Below are positions 9,964 through 18,453 of a DNA stretch of 64,000 bases, in pieces (within the stretch, counting starts at the first letter, position 1; every line of letters starts with the position of its first letter). The notes under the pieces were generated by a model. It was not told where the DNA came from. It ran no database searches and was given only the letters and a program-made list of their open reading frames with translations. Source of the DNA: Bacillus sp. NTK034 (lineage in GTDB: Bacteria > Bacillota > Bacilli > Bacillales > Cytobacillaceae). Location of the stretch: contig NZ_JAFKOJ010000009.1 in NCBI RefSeq assembly GCF_017303275.1, forward strand, positions 1 through 64,000, in the 5' to 3' direction. The translations under genes were made by a program, and so were the position numbers.

Positions 9964-10010
9964 AAAACACTTACAAATATTGATACTTCAATGTTTGTAA
10001 GTGTTTTTGT
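9964..10010 (+). terminator. terminator after dptFGH
   Basis: AAAACACTTACAAA (9964-9977) pairs perfectly with TTTGTAAGTGTTTT (9994-10007), with extra pairing inside the loop (ATTGA/TCAAT) and Ts at the end. The A-run on the other side means it could also stop transcription arriving from the restriction gene on the minus strand. The rest of 9858-10225 is AT-rich and shows no gene. Confidence 0.8.
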
Positions 10011-10225
10011 TTGTTGAAACTTAAAAGAGGAATCTTTTCAATCATTTTAACCAATTATTTTATTATAACTATTAAAGTTGATAGGTATATTGATGTGGTG
10101 TATTGTTCATGGAATACTCCTCCAAGCTGCATTCTCTTCCATGGTAACATGAAGGTTATCTGCGAATGATTTCTTAAAGGGAACTAAACAATTTCGTTTG
10201 CATTTTAAATTACTTATGCATAATC

Positions 10226-11860
10226 CTATAACAAATCTTTAATTTGTTCATAGATATATTCTTTACTTAACCACCAAGCTTGCTTTGTCATATAATCATC
10301 AGTGAAATTTTCTTTTTCACTCTCTGGTCGTTTAATCCATTTTGCTGGGTGAGGTAATTTTCTTGAATTATTCATTAATTTCTTTTTAGAAACCCCTTTT
10401 TCTGAAATGTCTTTATAGTGTTTTGGTTTATATTGAGCAACACTGGCATCGGGACGTATGGCTAAAATATCTTCAAGAGATGGTTTTATGAAATTGTTAT
10501 TTATTTTGATTTCACCATTCTCATTTTTGGTAAAAGTTAGTTCAACACCGCTTTTTAGTTTTTCTATCTCAGTTTCCCAAACTCTTTTTACTGGTCCATC
10601 TATATCAAGGATTGGCATATGCCAAAATTTGGCTCCTATTAAAATAATTTTCTCAGGGTTTGTTTCGTAGGAATTACTATTTTTTTTCCTATCATTAAAA
10701 TCATTAAAAACTAAAAATAGAAATTTTTTTCTTTCTAAGAAATCATAAACTTTAGATTCCTCCCAAGATTCATTAACTAATTCTATAAATGAAGGAATTC
10801 CCATGAATTTAAAATGTTCTTTTGGTTTCGACTTCCTTAAAGGAACCGTTTTTAAACTAATGTCAGCTTTTTCGATTTCTTCTGATGTGACTTCATCTGT
10901 GGTGGTTGGCAAATTAAGAATTCCACGGATTATCATAATATTAATATTTTTTGACTGACTTTTATGGACTTCGATACCAAGTTTTTTAATCAATTCACTT
11001 TGTTTCATTCCATAATAGGGAGTAAATCGGGAGACAATAATTTCCTCTAGAGTTTTCTTTTCTAGCTCACTAACATCCTTAACAATACTACTAATCGCTT
11101 CAGTATGGTCAGGTCCAACGATATGATTATTTATTAGTTCATTGATGAATTTTGCTTTAAATGAATAGGCTCTAGGCTTTGCTGGGACATCTGTATACTT
11201 CTGCTTTGTAAAATCAGCACCGGTTGTGGACTTTGTACATGCCCCTAAATAATTTGTAAGCCCTTCGGATAATTGGTCAGCTTTACCGGAGTTTATATAT
11301 TCAGAGATTTTATTCCAATCTTGCTTGATGATTTCTAAATCTTTCTTAGGTATTTCGATTACAGTATCTTTAGGCAACCCAAAATCTTTCAACTCTGTCA
11401 TTGAAAGTAGGTTTGCATATAATACTTTATATTTTGTCTTATCTTCAGTCATTTCTCCGCTAGAAATTTTTTTCTTATATGAAACATCACGCCTATAATA
11501 TTGAATTAATTCAATTAACTTATTTTTCTTCCAAAATGAACTTTGTTCAAATGATATACCATATTCATTTTGGTAATTAATTTTATTTAAAACGAGTCTT
11601 TCCCCAGCAATGAATTTTTTGACATTTTTTGTTTGTTGATCGATAGGGGTTACTTTTAATTCTACACCGGCTTCTGGAAAATCTGGTTCTGTATAATTAT
11701 CTGCAGGATGGTCAAACCAGACTTGCTCTATTACATTACCTGGATAAGATTTATTATTCACATTCTTAGTGTTATTCGCATCGATCTCTCCAAGCGTTTT
11801 CCCTACAGCTTCCAATGCTCTTTTATGTACTTTCTCCATCGTATTATAAACACTACTCAA
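10226..11860 (-). CDS. Sau3AI/MutH-family type II restriction endonuclease
   Basis: A 544-aa restriction enzyme predicted to cut at GATC. Near the N-terminus, Asp60, Glu67 and Lys69 lie in EPDFPEAGVELKVTP, with the same D-x6-E-x-K spacing as the catalytic triad of MutH (D70, E77, K79). The ~480 residues after it fit the Sau3AI layout of a catalytic MutH-like domain plus a second, regulatory MutH-like domain; Sau3AI itself is about 490 aa. The gene is divergent from a cytosine-C5 methyltransferase ~470 bp away, the expected partner. GATC specificity is inferred from family, not proved. It is AT-rich and sits beside the dpt genes in what looks like a defence island. Confidence 0.85.
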   Translation of the reverse strand: MSSVYNTMEKVHKRALEAVGKTLGEIDANNTKNVNNKSYPGNVIEQVWFDHPADNYTEPDFPEAGVELKVTPIDQQTKNVKKFIAGERLVLNKINYQNEYGISFEQSSFWKKNKLIELIQYYRRDVSYKKKISSGEMTEDKTKYKVLYANLLSMTELKDFGLPKDTVIEIPKKDLEIIKQDWNKISEYINSGKADQLSEGLTNYLGACTKSTTGADFTKQKYTDVPAKPRAYSFKAKFINELINNHIVGPDHTEAISSIVKDVSELEKKTLEEIIVSRFTPYYGMKQSELIKKLGIEVHKSQSKNINIMIIRGILNLPTTTDEVTSEEIEKADISLKTVPLRKSKPKEHFKFMGIPSFIELVNESWEESKVYDFLERKKFLFLVFNDFNDRKKNSNSYETNPEKIILIGAKFWHMPILDIDGPVKRVWETEIEKLKSGVELTFTKNENGEIKINNNFIKPSLEDILAIRPDASVAQYKPKHYKDISEKGVSKKKLMNNSRKLPHPAKWIKRPESEKENFTDDYMTKQAWWLSKEYIYEQIKDLL

Positions 11861-12327
11861 AATAATTCACACCTCCAAAGTCAAACACATGCTGAATATA
11901 TAGTATACCAATATTTGGGTGTTTTGGCAGCCTAGTAATAAAAAAATAGTACTTCAAACAACTAGGCAACTTTTATATCGTGTTTCATTAGCCATTAAAC
12001 AATTGCGAAGAGTATCGTTTAGAACATTTTTCCTTAGAATTAAACCAGTATTGTTATTCCCCGCTTTTGATTTAATATGCTTGTTCAGTACCCTAGTATT
12101 TTCCTGAACTTTCTCCGTTAATTCATAGCAAGTGACAACCATTTTTTAATAGAATATCAGTTAAAAATAGAACAAATGTTTCGTTTGGTGATATAATATA
12201 GAAGTGAAATCCAATATATATTTATAATATAAAAACAATTTAATTTATAGTTTAAATGGTTGATCTTTTACTCAGTTTTTATTATAATGTGTTAAAGGTA
12301 TATTTAGTACCGAAAGGATGTTCGAGA
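11861..12327. other. divergent intergenic region between restriction and methyltransferase genes
   Basis: 467 bp with no credible gene. Both transcription units must start here. The best promoter signal for the methyltransferase is TATAAT at 12192-12197, with only a weak -35 (AGAACA) 17 bp upstream. The unusual length between R and M genes leaves room for a regulator site, but no clear C-box-like inverted repeat was seen. Confidence 0.4.
12192..12197 (+). promoter_or_regulatory. -10 element upstream of the methyltransferase gene
   Basis: Perfect TATAAT within GATATAATATAG, about 130 bases before the methyltransferase start. The matching -35 is poor, so confidence is limited. Confidence 0.35.
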
Positions 12328-13584
12328 ATGTTAAAGGTAATGGAATTATTTGCTGGTGTAGGCGGGTTTCGATTAGGTCTCCAGGCAACAAACGGATTTG
12401 AAGTAGTCTGGGGTAATCAATGGGAACCATCTAAAAAAGCTCAAGATGCTTTTAATTGTTATTCAAGACAATTTAAAGATAATGGTGTTCATTCAAATGA
12501 AGATATAGCGAAAGTAGATGAAAAGTTATTCAATGGCATGGGTATTGAGCTAATAGTAGGGGGATTTCCTTGCCAGGATTATTCTGTTGCTCGAAGCCTA
12601 TCCGGAGAGAAAGGGTTACAAGGTAAAAAGGGAGTGCTTTTTTGGGAAATTATACGTTTGGTAAATGAAGTTAGACCAAAATATATTCTCCTTGAAAATG
12701 TTGATAGATTATTAAAATCACCTTCTAAACAAAGAGGCCGAGATTTTTCAATTATGTTGGCAAGTTTACGTGATTTGAATTACTCAGTGGAATGGCGTGT
12801 AATAAATGCTGCTGAGTATGGACAAGCTCAAAGGCGTCGTAGAATATTTATTTTTGCTGTAAGTAATGATACGAACTATATTAAACAGAGAAGCAATATC
12901 GATGATTCGCGGATAATACATGAGGATGGTTTTTTTGCCAATCCATTTCCGATACTTGACCAATCTTCTAATAAGCATAAACCTCATTCTTTTTTATTAC
13001 CTCAAGATATATTAGAGATATCAGATAGTTTCTCAAAGAAATATCATAATTCAGGAATTATGAGGGATGGAGTAGTATATACAGAGGAAGTTATCCCAAA
13101 GGTAGAGGAAGCAAAAACCTTAGGCGAAATTCTTCAATGCAATGTTGATGAAAGATACTATCTTAATGAAAATGCAATCGAAAAGTTCAAATATTTAAAA
13201 GGTGCCAAGAAAATAGAACGGACTGCTGCATCTGGTCATAAATATATTTTTTCTGAAGGTGGCATGTCATTTCCTGAACCACTTGATAAACCGGGTCGGA
13301 CAATGCTGACAAGTGAAGGTACAGTTAACAGAAGCAGTCATGTTATTGAGGATCCTGAGACAAGACGACTTCGCATTTTGACACCTTTGGAATGTGAACG
13401 ACTTAATGGTTTTCCTGATAATTGGACAGAAGGTATGACAGAAAGAATGAGATATTTCTGCATGGGAAATGCATTAGTTGTTGGTTTGATAGAGCGAATG
13501 GGCAATAGAATCTTGCAAATTGAGCAGGATGAATTAAAATCTTTAAAAGAAAAACCACAGCAATTAAGTCTTTTTAATCATTAA
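12328..13584 (+). CDS. DNA (cytosine-5)-methyltransferase, partner of the Sau3AI-like enzyme
   Basis: This enzyme transfers a methyl group from S-adenosylmethionine to C5 of cytosine and should protect host GATC sites from the neighbouring nuclease. The family motifs are in order: motif I LFAGVGGFRLGL at the N-terminus, the catalytic motif IV GGFPCQDYS, motif VI LLENV, motif VIII AQRRRRIFIFA, a target-recognition region, and C-terminal motif X MGNALVVGLIERMG. The frame is open further upstream, but the ATG chosen has a GAAAGGA ribosome site 9 bases before it, and motif I begins only a few residues later. The product is 418 aa, a usual length for this family. A terminator follows. Confidence 0.9.
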   Translation: MLKVMELFAGVGGFRLGLQATNGFEVVWGNQWEPSKKAQDAFNCYSRQFKDNGVHSNEDIAKVDEKLFNGMGIELIVGGFPCQDYSVARSLSGEKGLQGKKGVLFWEIIRLVNEVRPKYILLENVDRLLKSPSKQRGRDFSIMLASLRDLNYSVEWRVINAAEYGQAQRRRRIFIFAVSNDTNYIKQRSNIDDSRIIHEDGFFANPFPILDQSSNKHKPHSFLLPQDILEISDSFSKKYHNSGIMRDGVVYTEEVIPKVEEAKTLGEILQCNVDERYYLNENAIEKFKYLKGAKKIERTAASGHKYIFSEGGMSFPEPLDKPGRTMLTSEGTVNRSSHVIEDPETRRLRILTPLECERLNGFPDNWTEGMTERMRYFCMGNALVVGLIERMGNRILQIEQDELKSLKEKPQQLSLFNH

Positions 13585-13602
13585 TATGCTTGGGTAACTG
13601 TA

Positions 13603-13637
13603 GAAAATCCTTGGTGATGTCATCAAGGGTTTTTCTG
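13603..13637 (+). terminator. terminator after the methyltransferase gene
   Basis: CCTTGG (13609-13614) pairs with TCAAGG, with partial pairing inside, preceded by AAAA and followed by a five-T run. It lies 20-50 bases after the stop codon. Confidence 0.6.
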
Positions 13638-13788
13638 TTATTATTAATTTTGCTATCCCTAAGAATTCCCTTATTTCTTTAATTTGTCCATAAGGCTTTC
13701 TCTAATTCATGCTAAATTCTTGAAAGAGGTTGGATTCGCTCAAGCGAGCTGAAATTAATTCCGTTCCGAAGTGGTAGGAGGGATGTAG

Positions 13789-14079
13789 ATGCTGAGGATA
13801 ATCCTGTTAATGGTCTTGACAGCATTAATTTTGCAGGGGTGCAATGATAAGTCAAAGGAAGAAAAACAAGAGATAGTAGAAAAGTCCACAGGAACTGCAG
13901 TTCAGTATTTTAAAGAGCAAAAAGGGTGGGACGTTGTAACCAACGAGCATGATTTCACAGATCGTACAGATGGTACGGAAATATTTCTTTTCGGCTATGA
14001 GAAGGGAAATAAGGATAACAGGGTACATGCAAAGGTCAATTTTTCTGAAGGGAAATATGAAGTGTCACGTTGCTTGTAG
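13789..14079 (+). CDS. small lipoprotein (96 aa)
   Basis: The N-terminus is a lipoprotein signal: MLRIILL, a hydrophobic core and the lipobox LILQGC, so the mature protein starts at Cys18 and is anchored to the outer face of the membrane. The mature part is short, charged and without a recognised domain. A GGAGGG ribosome site lies just upstream of the ATG. The end (VSRCL) comes abruptly after a beta-like stretch, so the gene may be cut short relative to relatives. It lies before the lnr-like cluster on the same strand with a 76-bp gap, but a functional link is not shown. Confidence 0.65.
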   Translation: MLRIILLMVLTALILQGCNDKSKEEKQEIVEKSTGTAVQYFKEQKGWDVVTNEHDFTDRTDGTEIFLFGYEKGNKDNRVHAKVNFSEGKYEVSRCL

Positions 14080-14155
14080 GAAACAAAATATGGTTAATTT
14101 AGTTAACAAATGATAAAATAAACAGCTATAAACCCTCAAGAAACGGAGTCATTCC

Positions 14156-15277
14156 ATGAAATCCTACTGGCTTTGGATCCTAATAAATATGGTTGTTTGG
14201 CCTTTTGCTATTGCTTATCTTAACCTTCCTATAAATCAATTACCAGTATACATAATTGGAGTAGCTTTTTATTTCCTGCTATTTTTTCTCGTTCCATTGA
14301 TCGAGAAAAAGCCCATTGTTTTATTTTTCATATTAGGTACTAATACGGTTATTGCAGCAGCAACCCTATTTCCCTACAATGATCAATTTAATCCCTTTCT
14401 TATTCTCATCCTTTCCCTTCTAATTGCTGAGGGCTTTTATCGACTACCGTTTCGATACAGTATTGTGAATGGGGCAATTGGTGCAATCGCATTAGGGTTC
14501 ACCACTTTACATAGTAATCTGGGCTGGTTCCTTCAGACTTTCATAATTGTATATATCCTTTTCCTTTTGATTGCTCTCATTCATTATAAAAAAACCAAGG
14601 ATCATCTAATGGATCTGGAAGCACGCCACGAAGCTATTTTCAGTGAATTTCGCGATTTAAAACGGAGAGCTGTCTCTGAGGAGGAGCTTGCCAGACAGGA
14701 GGAGCGTGTCCTGATTGCCCATGAAATCCATGATTCAGTTGGCCATAAACTGACCGCCCTTATCATGCAGCTCGAAATGTTTCGTCTGCAAACCTCTGAG
14801 AACGAACAGGAAAGAGTGGAATCATTAAAGGAACTGGCTAATGAAAGCCTCAACGAAACACGCAGGGCCGTAAAATCTCTTAAGGCAAATGACACCGGCG
14901 GGCTTCCAGGCATCCTGCGGTTAATTCGCAGGCTCGAACTGGAAAATATGATGCACATTCATTTTTCTGTTAAATACGGTGCCTTTTCTGCTCCGTTGAC
15001 CGGTGAACAATCCTTTGTAATCTACAGATCAGTCCAGGAAGCCTTAACCAATATCATGAAGCATAGTGATGCAAAAGAAGCAGAAATCACCTTCGAAGCA
15101 CCAGGCGGCAGCATATTCCGATTCGAAATTCGGAACCCAGCCACTGGAACGGAGGGCTATCAAGAAGGATTCGGACTAAGCCAAATGAGGCAGCGTTTAG
15201 AGAAGCATAATGGTGGTTTGAAGGTGTACCAAACTGAAGGACATTTCATAGTTACCGGATTCATTAAAATAAGGTAG
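14156..15277 (+). CDS. lnrJ: sensor histidine kinase, LnrJ/DesK type
   Basis: A 373-aa membrane kinase. Residues 1-145 hold about five hydrophobic membrane segments with short loops and no large outside domain, suggesting sensing in the membrane. A short coiled-coil linker leads to a HisKA_3 dimerisation domain with the signature HEIHDSVGHKL; His192 is the predicted phosphorylation site. The C-terminal HATPase part is recognisable (YRSVQEALTNIMKHS; GFGLSQMRQRL). It precedes a NarL-type regulator and an ABC-2 ATPase with two permeases, the exact order of B. subtilis lnrJKLMN (linearmycin resistance). By analogy it senses polyene-type lipid-active compounds; the actual inducer is unknown. Confidence 0.8.
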   Translation: MKSYWLWILINMVVWPFAIAYLNLPINQLPVYIIGVAFYFLLFFLVPLIEKKPIVLFFILGTNTVIAAATLFPYNDQFNPFLILILSLLIAEGFYRLPFRYSIVNGAIGAIALGFTTLHSNLGWFLQTFIIVYILFLLIALIHYKKTKDHLMDLEARHEAIFSEFRDLKRRAVSEEELARQEERVLIAHEIHDSVGHKLTALIMQLEMFRLQTSENEQERVESLKELANESLNETRRAVKSLKANDTGGLPGILRLIRRLELENMMHIHFSVKYGAFSAPLTGEQSFVIYRSVQEALTNIMKHSDAKEAEITFEAPGGSIFRFEIRNPATGTEGYQEGFGLSQMRQRLEKHNGGLKVYQTEGHFIVTGFIKIR

Positions 15278-15321
15278 TTCTCGTAAAGGCTTTTGAACGC
15301 TTATTTAAGTATAATCTCTGA

Positions 15322-15448
15322 GTTGATTGAAGCGGAAGGTGCGAGACTCCTGTGGGAGTAGCGAACCAGGGGAGACCCCGCAGACGCGCAGCGGCGAGGA
15401 GGCTCCCGGTAGCCCCACGGAAAGCGAGTGCCTGCAGCGGAAATCAAC
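15322..15448. repeat. GC-rich interspersed repeat, copy 1
   Basis: A ~127-bp GC-rich element bounded by the inverted ends GTTGATT and AATCAAC. It contains AGCGGAAGGTGCGAGACTCC near the left end, GAGACCCCGCAGACGCG in the middle and AGCGGAAATCAAC at the right end, with several internal hairpins. A second copy lies at 31434-31624. Similar sequence is, to my memory, scattered in many Bacillaceae genomes. Here it sits between the kinase and regulator genes of one operon. Confidence 0.75.
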
Positions 15449-15491
15449 GGGCAAAATTCAAAGACAATCTATGAGAATAGAGGTGAAAACC

Positions 15492-16124
15492 ATGATTCGA
15501 ATACTCCTGGCAGAAGACCAGGTAATGGTAAGACAAGGCTTAAAAATGATGATTGAAACCGAACCGGAGTACAAAGTCACAGGCGAAACAGATAACGGCA
15601 AAGAAGCCATCGCCCTTTGCGAAAAAAGGCAATTTGACATTGCCATTCTTGATATTCGCATGCCTTTAATGGATGGACTAAAAGCGGCAAAGACCATCCA
15701 ATCACGCTGGCCCCAAACAAAGATCTTAATGCTGACAACCTTCGATGACGATAATTATGTCATGGAGGCCCTTCGAATAGGCGTGAGCGGCTACATACTA
15801 AAAAACGGTGACACGGATTCACTGCTCCGTTCAATCCGTAGTGCACTCAAAGGTGGTTTATCCATTGAAGAAGGGGTAGCTGCAAAAGTCGTTCCCCAGC
15901 TAATGAAACAGCAGGACACCAAGGAACCCGATCCTTCTCTAACACCCAGGGAACGGGCCATCCTAAAATGCATTGGAGAAGGGCTCAGCAATAACGAAAT
16001 CGCAGAACGTCTTGCTATTTCTACAGGCACCGTAAAAAATAACACAAGCCAGATTTTGACGAAACTGGATTTAAGAGACCGGACACAGCTCGCCATCTAT
16101 GCCATCCGCCATAACCTTGTCTAA
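15492..16124 (+). CDS. lnrK: response regulator, NarL/LnrK type
   Basis: The 210-aa DNA-binding partner of the upstream kinase. The receiver domain has the acidic pair E8-D9, phospho-acceptor Asp54 in AILDIRMP, and the conserved LTTF and LKNG loops. The C-terminal LuxR-type HTH is clear (LTPRERAILKCIGEG; NNEIAERLAISTGTVKNN). The frame is open ~165 bases further upstream, but that part lies in the GC-rich repeat. The ATG chosen follows an AGAGGTG ribosome site and begins the receiver fold correctly. It probably activates the ABC transporter genes downstream when phosphorylated. Confidence 0.85.
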   Translation: MIRILLAEDQVMVRQGLKMMIETEPEYKVTGETDNGKEAIALCEKRQFDIAILDIRMPLMDGLKAAKTIQSRWPQTKILMLTTFDDDNYVMEALRIGVSGYILKNGDTDSLLRSIRSALKGGLSIEEGVAAKVVPQLMKQQDTKEPDPSLTPRERAILKCIGEGLSNNEIAERLAISTGTVKNNTSQILTKLDLRDRTQLAIYAIRHNLV

Positions 16125-16241
16125 TTCAGAAAAAATGATGAAAGTAATGGTGAAATACATAACTCGTGACGGGAGACAGTAGTGATGCTGTTTCTTTTTT
16201 AATATCCTGAACGTATCAACTAAATAAAGGAGTGTGGAACC

Positions 16242-17174
16242 ATGCTCGAAACAGTAAAACTGACGAAAAGCTTTAAAGATAAAAAAGTGGTGGATGAAAT
16301 TAACCTATACTTGCATACAGGCGAATCAGTCGGTCTGCTGGGACCAAACGGCGCAGGTAAATCAACAACAATTTCCATGATTGCATCCCTCATTAAGCCG
16401 ACTTCCGGGGATGTAAAGCTTGATGGGAAAAGCACGATCCAAAACCCTTCTGATCTCAGAAAAGTACTTGGAGTAGTACCGCAGGAAATCGCCCTATACG
16501 AGGAGCTATCAGCGTATGAAAATCTGAAGTTTTTCGGAAAAGCCTACCGGGTGGAGAAAGAAACCCTGGAAGTCCGTATTCAGGAAGTCTTGGATATGGT
16601 TGGCTTAAAGGATCGCCAAAAGGAGCTGATTAAAACCTTTTCCGGCGGAATGAAACGAAGGATCAACATCGCTGCCGCGCTGCTGCATAATCCGAAAATC
16701 CTCATACTCGATGAACCGACTGTCGGCATTGACCCCCAGTCACGAAACCATATATTAGAAACGGTTCGTGAATTAAATCAAACCCAGGGCACTACCGTCC
16801 TGTATACGAGCCATTACATGGAAGAAGTCGAGCAATTATGCAATCGGGTCTATATTATGGATCATGGAAAAGTTATCGCAACTGGCAGCAAGGAAGAATT
16901 GCTGAGTATCTTATCCAGTGAAGATACTATCGGGGTTCAGCTCAGCAAGAGAAGCGAAGCATTCACGGACAAAATTAAAATGCTGCCGGATGTCCTTCAA
17001 GTGGAACAAACGAGTGACGGCCTTCGCATTCTGGCGAAAAAGAATCATCATCTTTTAAGCAGCCTTGTGCATGCTGCTGAAAAAGAAGGCATTCAAATTA
17101 TGAATTATCAAGTAGAAATTCCAAGCCTGGAGGACGTCTTTCTGCACCTGACAGGTAAAACATTGCGGGATTAA
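16242..17174 (+). CDS. lnrL: ABC transporter ATP-binding protein, LnrL type
   Basis: A 310-aa ATPase of the drug-exporting ABC-2 class. Walker A GPNGAGKST at residues 34-42, the Q-loop region (VVPQEIALYEEL), signature FSGGMKRR, Walker B ILILDEPTVGID and an H-loop His (YTSHYMEEVE) are all present. The last ~80 residues form the usual C-terminal extension of this class. It should power the two membrane proteins encoded directly downstream (13-bp gap), together exporting lipophilic drugs such as linearmycin-type polyenes. The ribosome site AAAGGAG is well placed. Confidence 0.88.
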   Translation: MLETVKLTKSFKDKKVVDEINLYLHTGESVGLLGPNGAGKSTTISMIASLIKPTSGDVKLDGKSTIQNPSDLRKVLGVVPQEIALYEELSAYENLKFFGKAYRVEKETLEVRIQEVLDMVGLKDRQKELIKTFSGGMKRRINIAAALLHNPKILILDEPTVGIDPQSRNHILETVRELNQTQGTTVLYTSHYMEEVEQLCNRVYIMDHGKVIATGSKEELLSILSSEDTIGVQLSKRSEAFTDKIKMLPDVLQVEQTSDGLRILAKKNHHLLSSLVHAAEKEGIQIMNYQVEIPSLEDVFLHLTGKTLRD

Positions 17175-17187
17175 GGAGAGGTGAAAA

Positions 17188-18453
17188 ATGGGCGCTTTTA
17201 TTAAAAAAGATCTCCTGGTTTTCTGGAGAGACCGCAAAGAGATCTTAATGGCATTATTGCTCCCCATCCTGATCATTGTGATCTTGAATTTTGCCTTTTC
17301 AGGCCTTTTTAAGGATGAAAAAGCGATGCAAATAAATATTTCAGTGGTGCAGGAGGATGATGTGAAGAAGGGGAAGGAGCAATTTGCTGCTGCTGTGGAA
17401 GCGAAGGGATTATCCTCCGAAGAAAAAAGTGTACTACTTGCAGAAGCAGATAAGCTTGGTCCTGTAAAGCTTATTCATGATTTTCTGAACAGCTCTGACT
17501 TAAAGGAATGGGTGACTATAAAGGACTTCAGTGAACAGGAAGCAGCGGAACAGATGAAAAACGGGGAACTGGATGCGATTATTAAAATTCCAGAAGGGTT
17601 TACGTTTGAATCGTTATCCGGTGTTCTATTAGGAGAAACATCTCAAGGGTCCGTAACGATTTTAGCCGAGGAGGAATCGGCAGAGGTCAGCACCCTTCAA
17701 GAGGTCGTCCATACCTTTGTCAATACGGTAAATACACAGTTTGCCCTTGGGAGTAAAGGAGTCCAGGCCACGGCTGAACCCATTTTGCCAAAGGGAGGCA
17801 AGGAAGTGGTTGAAGGGGATGATGGTGCGGATGCGTATACCATTTCACAATACTTCACGATCGCAATTGGAACCCTTTTTGCCTTATTTATGGCTCAAAC
17901 GGTTTCTTTAAAAACAATGACAGAAAAGCGGGAGCAGGTGTTCAATCGGATTTTATTAACGAATAGCCATCCGTTGTCCTTCTTAATTGGGAAAACGGTA
18001 TCAGCTTTTATTCTCGCCATTCTGCAATTTGCGATTACCCTGACGGTTGTTCAATTGCTGTTAAATGTATTTCCGGATAAATCATTCACGTTTTGGGCGG
18101 GGTTAATGGTAGTCCTGATGGCATTTGCTTTAACAGTAGGGGGACTTTCCGCTTTATTTACGGCTCTTACACTTCATTTAAGCGACACTAACGCAGCAAG
18201 TGGTATATCTACCCTGATCATTATGGGGTTTGGGGTTCTGGGCGGCAGCTTCTTTCCGCTGGAAGGACTTCCGGAGCCTATTCAAAAAATCGGCGAATGG
18301 ACACCGAATGGCCTGACGCAGACTGCCCTTATTGAATGGGTTCAATATAGTCACTTCAATGACTTGTTATTCCCGATTCTCTTTCTAATGGGTGTATTTA
18401 TCATGTGTTTTGCCATCAGTGTGTCAATCTTTCCAAAAAGGGGGCGAAGCTGA
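17188..18453 (+). CDS. lnrM: ABC-2 type transporter permease, LnrM type
   Basis: This 421-aa membrane subunit has one N-terminal membrane segment (residues ~20-40), a large outside domain of ~180 residues, and about five C-terminal segments from residue ~225. That is the ABC2_membrane_3 layout. The C-terminal block carries the conserved FFPLEGLPEPIQKIGEW-type stretch seen in drug exporters. Its stop codon overlaps the start of the next permease gene (TGATG), so the two are translationally coupled. It works as half of a heteromeric channel with that protein. Confidence 0.82.
   Translation: MGAFIKKDLLVFWRDRKEILMALLLPILIIVILNFAFSGLFKDEKAMQINISVVQEDDVKKGKEQFAAAVEAKGLSSEEKSVLLAEADKLGPVKLIHDFLNSSDLKEWVTIKDFSEQEAAEQMKNGELDAIIKIPEGFTFESLSGVLLGETSQGSVTILAEEESAEVSTLQEVVHTFVNTVNTQFALGSKGVQATAEPILPKGGKEVVEGDDGADAYTISQYFTIAIGTLFALFMAQTVSLKTMTEKREQVFNRILLTNSHPLSFLIGKTVSAFILAILQFAITLTVVQLLLNVFPDKSFTFWAGLMVVLMAFALTVGGLSALFTALTLHLSDTNAASGISTLIIMGFGVLGGSFFPLEGLPEPIQKIGEWTPNGLTQTALIEWVQYSHFNDLLFPILFLMGVFIMCFAISVSIFPKRGRS

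Noticed and set aside
12256..12327. Longer N-terminus for the cytosine methyltransferase
   Set aside because: The extra 24 residues precede motif I unusually far, lack a ribosome site, and the internal ATG has a good one.
15327..15491. Longer N-terminus for the response regulator
   Set aside because: The extension is translated from the GC-rich repeat and would precede the receiver fold with a non-homologous tail.
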